From Opisthorchis felineus (lineage: Eukaryota > Platyhelminthes > Trematoda > Opisthorchiida > Opisthorchiidae): a DNA stretch of 64,000 nucleotides. Below the pieces are notes generated by a model. That model did not search any database. It saw only the letters and a list, made by a program, of their open reading frames with translations, and was not told where the DNA came from. The position numbers were made by a program, and so were the translations under genes. Below are positions 49,601 through 58,600 of the stretch, piece after piece. Numbering within the stretch: position 1 is the stretch's first letter; the number at the start of each line of letters is the position of its first letter. The stretch covers positions 418,664-482,663 of the forward strand of contig SJOL01009557.1 of assembly GCA_004794785.1 (NCBI GenBank). The letters run 5' to 3'.

Positions 49601-52600
49601 CGTGAGCTTCAAATTAAAGAAAGGTCAGAGAAATCAGTCTGCATGTTTGTTGATATTCACGCCGGTAGATTTAGTGATGGGAATTTGCTAAGTAACACAG
49701 ATCGGAAAGGCTAATTGTAGGTATATTATCCTCCTCTGGAAAGACCACCCATCCGAAGGGACCACAATAAGTTGAATCGTGCCTCAGAAAGGACTGCTCG
49801 TGGTCGGTTACTCGAGGTAACCTGTCCAAATGGGACAACCGGGTCACCAGACGACCTACAGACCTCTCGGAATAAAAGTAGTGTGCAGTGACGTGCGTAT
49901 ATATAAGGGATACGTCTATTGCAGTCAAAAGTCGAAATACCTTGTTGCGGGGAAATGGTTATCGCGACCCCTATACCTGTAACAAAACGATGAAAATCGG
50001 ACTACGAAAATACAGAGGTCGGCTGACGTCAAGCTGCGAGCCATTCTATATATATCCCTATGTATGAAGTTCATTGTACCGATGGGTTGTGTCAGCGTGG
50101 GCAATATAGGAGAGTCGGCAGTGAGAACTGAGCACCCATCGGCGGTCAGGTCACTGCTCGCACAATAAAAAACGCAGTGTCCAATGTTCATCACCCCAGC
50201 CTAGTGGGTATTCGGAAGGGATGAAATGAAGAACTTACATTCTTGTTCCATGACATCCATGAAAAGACAAACCGCAGCGTTACCAATTTTATCCGACGCA
50301 GCTGTGCGTTTGGCCCCGTGGCGTGACATTTCACCCAAACAGGTAAGACCAGCAAGTCGTGCCTCTTGACCAGCCTTTTTCCCCTCTGGACCAGTAACTT
50401 GCGTATAGGTCTGGAAAGGATACGTGAAAATAGGACAAATTAGTGTCTGGTCCTCGTAACTGTTTGAAGGCACGAGTTTGGGAAACAGATTTCTGAATTA
50501 GACATCAACCTTTAAAATGATGTGTTTGGAAGAAGAATTCTACCTATTTCAGGCTTATCGATAGTTAGTAATCCGAATAACGGCAAATCCTTGTGTCGAT
50601 TTTTACAAACTGTCAATTTATTGACATCCAGCGGTGGAACTGTGCAGTCAAAAAACGGTTGCTGTGAACTGGCAGGTACCACATCAGTGGACCACTTCCG
50701 ATTTCATCATCTTTTCTCACCTCACGAGACGATGTGTACAACTATTCATGGTTTGGACACAACTGTTTTATCCCTACACTTAAAGCCAACTATCGTTCAG
50801 CTTTAACACCCTCCCGGTGCCTAGCTGCCATGCCACCCGAAGGAAGCACGAGGGCTGGGATACTACCAGGTTGCCCAAGCCTAGACAGGGGAAGTCGCTA
50901 GGCAGCGGTCGGGTTCGGACTACGGACCTTCCGGTCAGTAAATTCGCCCTCTAACCACTGAGCCATCTTGCCATAAAACGCCCTCGTAGTCCTGTATCTG
51001 ATGGACGAAAAGTGAAATTAGGTCTTTCAACAATGGTATACACATATATGTTGGTGGCGTCTTTATGCGGAGATTACAAGTGATATCTGGTCAGACACTG
51101 CATCAAATTTATTCACTGCTGGGTTCCTACAATCTGGAGAGGCTAGATAAACTATAAATGGTACATCAAAGTGCCCTTTGTGAGATTCATTTGACCACCC
51201 CCAGCAAGTTAATATGGCTCAACCTGGCTGCATTGTGTAACAGCCAAGAATGGCTACCTAGGCTGTATTAGGATAACTGGAACCGAGGGTAGTCGTCCAT
51301 AAATACGGTTTCGTTTTCAATAAAGGTAAAAAAACGAAAAGTCGACCCTTGGTATGTTCAGACTCATTTGTCCTGAGCAAAAATATCCGGCAACAACCAC
51401 GTTTACGGACTGGTAGGTGGGCCTAGATGACGGGTGGGCCGGATACACCTCTGAACGAGCTGGTGGTTGGGTGCGGGTCTAAAGCCTCAATTAGTGTCCA
51501 GGCATTGCATGCATTAGATGATTCGTGAGTGCTACACGTGGACGTTCCGACGTTCTAAAACGTATGTGATCCAATTGGCCTGAAAAAAATCACGAAAATC
51601 GCTGATGAACCCCTACTTTTAAATTTGGCTTAATGTTCTACAAGGAAACTTTCTTTCCCAGTGCGATCATTCTTGAGCTAGAAAACCTGTCGTTGCGAAT
51701 GCATAGGACTGTTCTTAGGACCTGAAAAGCATTAAGAGAAAAGGCGTCTATAGGGTGTTTGCATAGTGATTTTTGCCCACCACTGCAGCCAACTAACTCA
51801 CCAATTTCAAAAGACTCGTAACAGTGTCCGGTTCAGAGCAACGGGATACGACGCCAGTTAGTACGGCAACTGTTGATCTTCTGACCGGATCAGAGAGCGC
51901 GTAGAGGTGTTTCACAATCGGCTGTACCAAGTCGACGGCACAGTAATCAAGATCAAATGAGAGCATATTCACGACGGCATCCACACCTGAATGAAGATAC
52001 GTATGAGACGTGTTTCATACAACATAGAAACACAATAATGCAGACAAAACATGTATGCAAAGAAATAAACCAACAAACTGTGAAAGGGAAGAGTGGCGAT
52101 CGCAGCAGGTGAAACCGGAGACTTTCGGTTAACCATTTGTTGGCATTCTGGCTAACATGAATTTACACTGAAGGATGAGGAAAAAACTGAACGTCCAAAG
52201 GAGAGTGGACCATTGGCGCGTGTGAACGAGCCTGAAAAAAACCTATCATCGACACACGAATGAAGGTGCCAACGACCCATACTATACAAAAAACTTTAGG
52301 GAAATTCAGTGGTGCTGCTTGCACACAGCACCAACCAAATCGATCTCTCACGCGTGCAAGATTCTCTGTGAAGCAACTTCGGACATCTTGACGTAGGATA
52401 GGTCAAAAACGCTTCCAAAAAATTTATCCGGAGTATACACGTTATGCTCCAATCATTCATGGTTTGTTACACCATTTGACTTTATTTGCTAGAATGAAAT
52501 AAGTTTGAACATACGGACACATTGAACGGCACTGCGTTTTTGCATCACTAGTTTGGTAAAAAAAAACTCCCCCTTTACTTATAGCGACCTTTTCGGATTC

Positions 52601-55600
52601 CTCAGTTTACTACAGTACATTAATCTCATCTGTAACCTAAGTCGGTAAATATGCACTCATCATCTGTGGCATCACAGTTACTCAGCGTACGCCTTTCCAG
52701 ATGCTGTCTCATTCCAGATACCTTTTTGTTGCTGTTGTCATCACGCTGTATTCTTCATATCAAAGGCCTATGAATAAGGACCACATTCGACCACATTAAT
52801 ATTGCTGCCTGTTGGTCCATCAGTGATCAGTAGCCGTCTTCCGGCAAGTGAGGCGTATGTAGGTGAACAGAACTCAGTGGGACAAGTTTAGAACTGCAGT
52901 CATTGAACTTCGAAGTGAAATCTAGATAATGCGAGATCAAGGGTTCGCAAAACCATCTCAGATCAAACGAAGTTATAAGCCATATAGCTCAGTTCTGAGT
53001 GCAACTCACTGAGTTGGCTGGCGCAACTGGACAGGACTAAGTCAGATACGGCGAAACGTAGCAGACCCAGGAGAATTATTGTTGAGTCGAGTTATCTCGT
53101 TGGATAACAAGGCTGCTACGGCGTTATGTGAGGATATTGGAATGCGAGTGAACAAAACAATTTAGCTAACAACGTTTGGACATCTATGACTCGGTTCTTT
53201 AGACTACTGAGGTGGTCAGTCATGTTTGGACTTTTATTGCAGCCACCTGTGACATCTGTAGAGCAGATAATTCAGTGGTGGGTGAAGTGTTACGTAAGGT
53301 CATCAAAGGTGCGTCATTTTCAGGTACCCGAAACAACCAATAAAAATTAACCATCAGCATTGACCGGAAAGCAGAAGTACTGTCAGCTAATTGGCAGAGT
53401 CATGAGGATAAAACGCTTCAGTCAATGGGGATATGATGCAAAAAAATTCGGGTGTCCTTGATGAAAATTATAAAGAATAATTTCCCTACGCGTGGATCCA
53501 ACCACTCAGTTGCAAATTAACGATGCGCAATTACTCTCTCGCTTAAACGATTTTTGAAGAGGTGTCAGAAATCTTTCGGTAGCATCGGATTAAAGAAAAA
53601 GACCTATGCCTTTGGACAGCATTAAAATAAACATACGCGACCATCGCGATGGATTGAGACAAAATCGGATGGACCCAGCATCCTAATAAGCCGCATTAGA
53701 CACGAGCCCAGCACACGGAAGACAAAACACAACTAGATAGTCCGGTTAAGAAAGGCGCGCCACCCACAGGGTTTCCAGCCAAGTGCAAGGAGAATCGCGT
53801 CAACTTCAGCAGTGAATGTGCAAATATCTTACGGCATCCAGTTTAGAGGTAGCCGCATTCAACTCGCGTTGGTGCCAGGGTATGTCAACAGTGAAACTTT
53901 TGGTAATATGGACTTGACTAGGAAAGCAGCGCTTTCTGCAACGGAGGCAAGAATACTGGTGAGCTGACATCTGCTTTCGGACTGGCCTGTTACGTCGAAC
54001 AAAGCTGGTGGAATCCCCGCGCACAACGGGTAGTGTAACATGCAATTGGCGCTGAGTCGCATTTATATCCAATTAAACGCTCTGTATTCGGTGCAAAGCC
54101 GAGGAGAAAAGGCCGGAAGGTGAACAGGGAGAAGGACTTTCAAAGCTATCAGCATACCTGACTGGCAACCCACGTTCAAACCGCAGGGAAAGTTTTGTTT
54201 GCTGACTTGGCGATTCCGACTGAGCACCAGACACCCCCTTACGAACCACTTCAGTACGGCCATGAGGCAGCCAACTAACTGCCTTTATTTGACAAGACCA
54301 CACAGGTGATCGAATGTCTGCGGATATTGAGGGTCTTCAGATGAAAAACATCGAGTTTCGCAATCCAATCGTGGATCGAAAGTCAAAAAAAGTTCCAGTG
54401 ACCAACAAGACGTTCTGAGCTGTCTTATGTAAAACACCCGTTTCCTTTGTACTTTTCACCAGTCTGCTAGCATCCATAGAACAGGTGGAATAAATTCAAA
54501 AGGGACACTTCGGAATGATTGTGTAGGCTAGCATTAAGTCCCCTCCCCTTCCCTACTTATTCTTTTCCCCACAATGCGGCAGCGTTGCATCAGTGCTGAA
54601 CACTGGTGTTGTGCTGTCGATGATGATGATGATGACGTTGATGATGATGTAACACTACGGAAGCAACTGGGCATTTGTATCATAGAAAATAAACAAGTAA
54701 ACGTGAGTGTGGCTGGATCTGATTAGGTGTTTTGAGTCAGACCATGCCGCTTTGTTTTCGCTGTTTGCCGGAAGTGCAAAGTTCGAAAATCACTAGAAAG
54801 TTAAGGAAAGGTGGACGTACCAACCATATTCACTTCAGCAGACCGCAAGATAGCACGATGCACGGCTGGTATGACCAAACTCTTGAAGAGATCCGGAGTC
54901 AGACAGGTAGAAATGCTTGTTGTGTACGCAGGCTGTTAAGGGGATAAGCAAGACAGGTTAGGCAAGATAACCCGAGAGTGGGTGAGCGGCGATGTATATG
55001 TAAAGATAGGATAAGAACACAAGAATTATTCAGAGCGAAACAAGGTCCATCAGCCCAGAGATGACAACACAAGATTAATGACTGTCCATTCAGATCCTAT
55101 TACTTACTATGTATTGCACACAAAATAGTTGGCGTTTAGTTGAACACAAGGGAACCATGTCACCGTTACCCTCAAACGTAAAAAGAAAACTGAGAGCTGA
55201 CGAATATTTTGTGATTCAATATCACACAGCCAATTGCTTGAAATACGGCCCAAAGCAAGACAAATAGTGATTAATGTATGAAACCAACAAGAAGCATCTC
55301 TAACATAAACAATACAATCTGAAAAAATTATTGTTGTTTCCCTACACCATTTTCTGGCTTCGCTATTCCGAGCAGTCTAGATCAACGGTTAGGAAGACCC
55401 TTTAATTTACCCAGCTTTGGGTTCAGCCCAGTTCCCATGCTGAGAGCCGTTTATCAAGGTATATTAACTCCGGCTGCGACAGTTTCGCTCACAGAGGATA
55501 GTGGGGTAGCGAAGTGACAACGCAATGGAAGCGATGGCCTAATCAGTTTATGAAAGGTGATTTGCTGTCTACCTTATGAAGTACAGGGTGCGTGATTTGC

Positions 55601-58600
55601 TTCCTGAAAGCAACGACTTCACCTTGAGACCAGTTAGCTTCATGAGTGAACCATTTTTGTCAGCACAATTAGCCAGCGGGGTATCCATCCAGACAGATGA
55701 AAGTCACCAAAACGCACGAGTTTACTAGCAATGAGTTTCACGATTCATTTCCAAGCCATGGACTAACTGTCGCTTACCAACCTTACATACCGCTGAGGGG
55801 AAAAGGTCCCGCGAGAAAAAGTCCTTCACCGTGAGAAATATGAATTAAATAAAGTACCCCAAAGAGGGTGATCCTCTAATGTGTTATGAATGTAATTCCT
55901 GAAAAATGCCCGAAGTACCCGAAACTTACTGGCCTGAAGTCCCACGATTTCGGAGATACCACCGGTCAGGCAGAAAATCCTCGAACGGTGCACACAGCGG
56001 CCAAGTCTCCAACCAAAAAATAAGATGACCACATCATACTACTAATCTCTCCCTAACAGCTGAATTGACGAAATGCCGGAAACTGACAGACAATGTTATG
56101 GCCTTCTTCGCTTGGAATTCATCTGGTCTCTCACCAGCCCGCCTGGACTGATACAGATGAATTCATGTGCCATACTGATTGGTTCATCTGCAAGTATCCA
56201 GTTTTACAGCAGTACTTCACACTTTTCGGATGTAAAGAGCGTGTGTGGGTTATTTTCAAAAGGTATGGTCCCAGAGGACTACGCTCATATGTATACTCAA
56301 TGTCTGCGAGCCAACGCAAGGGAAACATATCGATCCCATGCTGTTAGGAGCAGATGCCATATCGATATTGAAGCCAAAGAGGATAAACGAGAGAGAGAGA
56401 GAGAGTAGACTTGCTCGACACCAGGAAATGTAGTGAACTTAGCCGAAAGCCCTCTGCAGACTCGTACTCGTGAGAATACAGTGTTCTTACGAGAGAATTT
56501 AGGATGGACAAACTTCGGTGTGCCAGAGGTCGAAGGGACGAAAGGTAGCTTTTAGATAAGGAAAAGAGTTTTAAAGGTTGGTATCACCATATAGACATTC
56601 AGTTCTACTGATATTCGATTTTCGTTCGAAGTATTTTACAGGATGGGCGCCGGGATAGTTACCGCGTTTGTGTAACACACAAATCGTCTGGGATGGGTAA
56701 TTTTGCGCCAAGACAGAGAGAGAGAGTCCTCGTGCTAAATAGCTGTTTCGATAAAGAAAGTGTCCCAATAAAGTTTGGCTCTCTAGGAATGGGGTTAATG
56801 GAAGCCAGTTCAAAGTGTTATGTCCGTGAATCGAGACGACGCTTTGTGAGTGAAGTGCTATCCCATTTTTTTCAAGGACGGCTTTGCTGACATTAGTCGT
56901 CTTCGTAGGAGTTAAAATAGGGCCCGGTTGTTCTCTGTGTTGAAAGTTTCTCCCATTAGATGGACTTGTGCTGTCCACCAGAGTTCTGTCATTCCACGAC
57001 TTATCCGTAGTTGGCATTTGATGGACTCACCTGCACCAGCATAGTCGTGCTTTACCGGTATAATGTTTCTGGTAGCATTCATAGTTGACGATCGTGACAG
57101 CATGAACTAATCGCCGTGGTATGCAGGTGACTTGGAACCAACGGCTTCAAAAGCTGTGGTCATAACTCCCTCCATATTCTCCACTTGATGACGATGGTTA
57201 TCACAACCACGCCGGCTGATTTTTGACAGCTCCGAACGCAACTCATAAAGATGGTGCTGAGCCGGAGGGACCCCTTCAGAGGTGATGAATGGAAGGGCCC
57301 TGTGCAGAAGGGCGGGTTCGTGAGGGGAAACGAACTGAAATCCGGGCCAACACAATGGTATGGTTAGAGTCCAAAAGAGGTAACTTGAGTTGAAGTTCTC
57401 ACAAGTACCGGATTGTCAACGATAGGTTAGCATTTGGTCGCACCCAGGTGAAAGGGTGTGAGCAGTTGCGCTGAGGGTTCTATTGGCTAAAAACAAGTTT
57501 TCAGGAAATAACTGAAGCTGATCGCCTTACTTGTGCGGTGAGTATAAACCTCGGACAGACTTCTGCCGGACTAAGCCAAACGACCCAATAGGATCAAAAC
57601 GTCCCTTCATTTCCTGCTCGATGGAAGCCATCTGAACAATTTTTGAGGTGCACCCTCTCGGAGTGCATGTTGACAAGATCAATATACACCGTTTAACGTA
57701 TATGATTAAATCCTGCCAACTGGACAGCACAAACACAGCCGTTGACTGAAATCCAGTGTAGTGTGCCAGGCATCAGGATTAACAGATAAGGAGTGCGGAA
57801 ACCGGAGTCTGCAATTCGAGACTGATCCAGTTATTAAGGATCATAGGTTTGTTCTACTACGTAAGAGCTTCGAACAGGACGACGGTCAAAAGGACGACTG
57901 AGAATCAAAAGGACCAGAAAGGTTTAGTTGAAAAAGGCTTTCGTAGGGTCGGGGAAGGAACAGCTTCAAAGGTTACCCGGGTAGAACATAGGAGTACGCA
58001 ACTTGAGAATTTGACTCCAAAGTCCAACCAATTAGGTGACAGGATATGGAGTTGCCTTCAGAGGCCCTTTACCCAGCAACTAACCACTACGGAGAAGTTG
58101 GCAAAGTTTCTTTGAAGGATCCTAACAGTAGCCAATGACTCAGAAGTCAAATCTACTTCGTTGCAGGGGGGTCTTGCCTGGCTGGAAGGTATGTGTGTAG
58201 GGCGTAGATGTTGTTTGACACGGTGAATGCGTATGAAGTCGCACGGGGCTTAGGGTAGGATTCTGGACCTAACTGAATCATTCGCAACCAACGGCTGGGT
58301 GATGAAAGCTCGCGGTTTTTAAAGCCAATCTCTCCTAACCTGTGCTTTCTCGGGGGAAGGCGGCACCATTGTCTCCGTAAATACGAGCTTACGGGTCGCC
58401 TGGAAGAACTTCCTTACCGCCTTCTGTTCCTGAGGTAGAGGACAGCAAGACCACTTCATAATGTGATCGTTTCCAATGACGGGGCTCGCTGCCCCCGTGT
58501 TTGATTGCTTTCATAAGGCCTTTCTGGTATTGTTAAACAGAAAAAAAAGTTCTAGTCAGAAGAGCCCGCCGGATCGTGTGGGCACTCAAGTCCGACCTCC

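Larger units (their letters stand above)
45194..50238 (-). other. GCN1 intron(s) with an unplaced exon
   Basis: The exon before ends in phase 1 and the one after starts in phase 0. About 35 family residues (LALWCNRFTMEVPKKL region) are missing. Contains a hammerhead repeat at 46.45-46.73 kb and a SINE at 47.6 kb. Confidence 0.65.

Noticed and set aside
53806..54072. Minus-strand frames considered as an exon or zinc-finger-like segment
   Set aside because: Cysteine spacing fits no known finger and the two overlapping frames are equally open. No GCN1 similarity.
57107..57355. Minus-strand frame of 82 codons considered as the missing GCN1 exon
   Set aside because: It has no similarity to the expected HEAT segment and lies beside a degenerate LINE.
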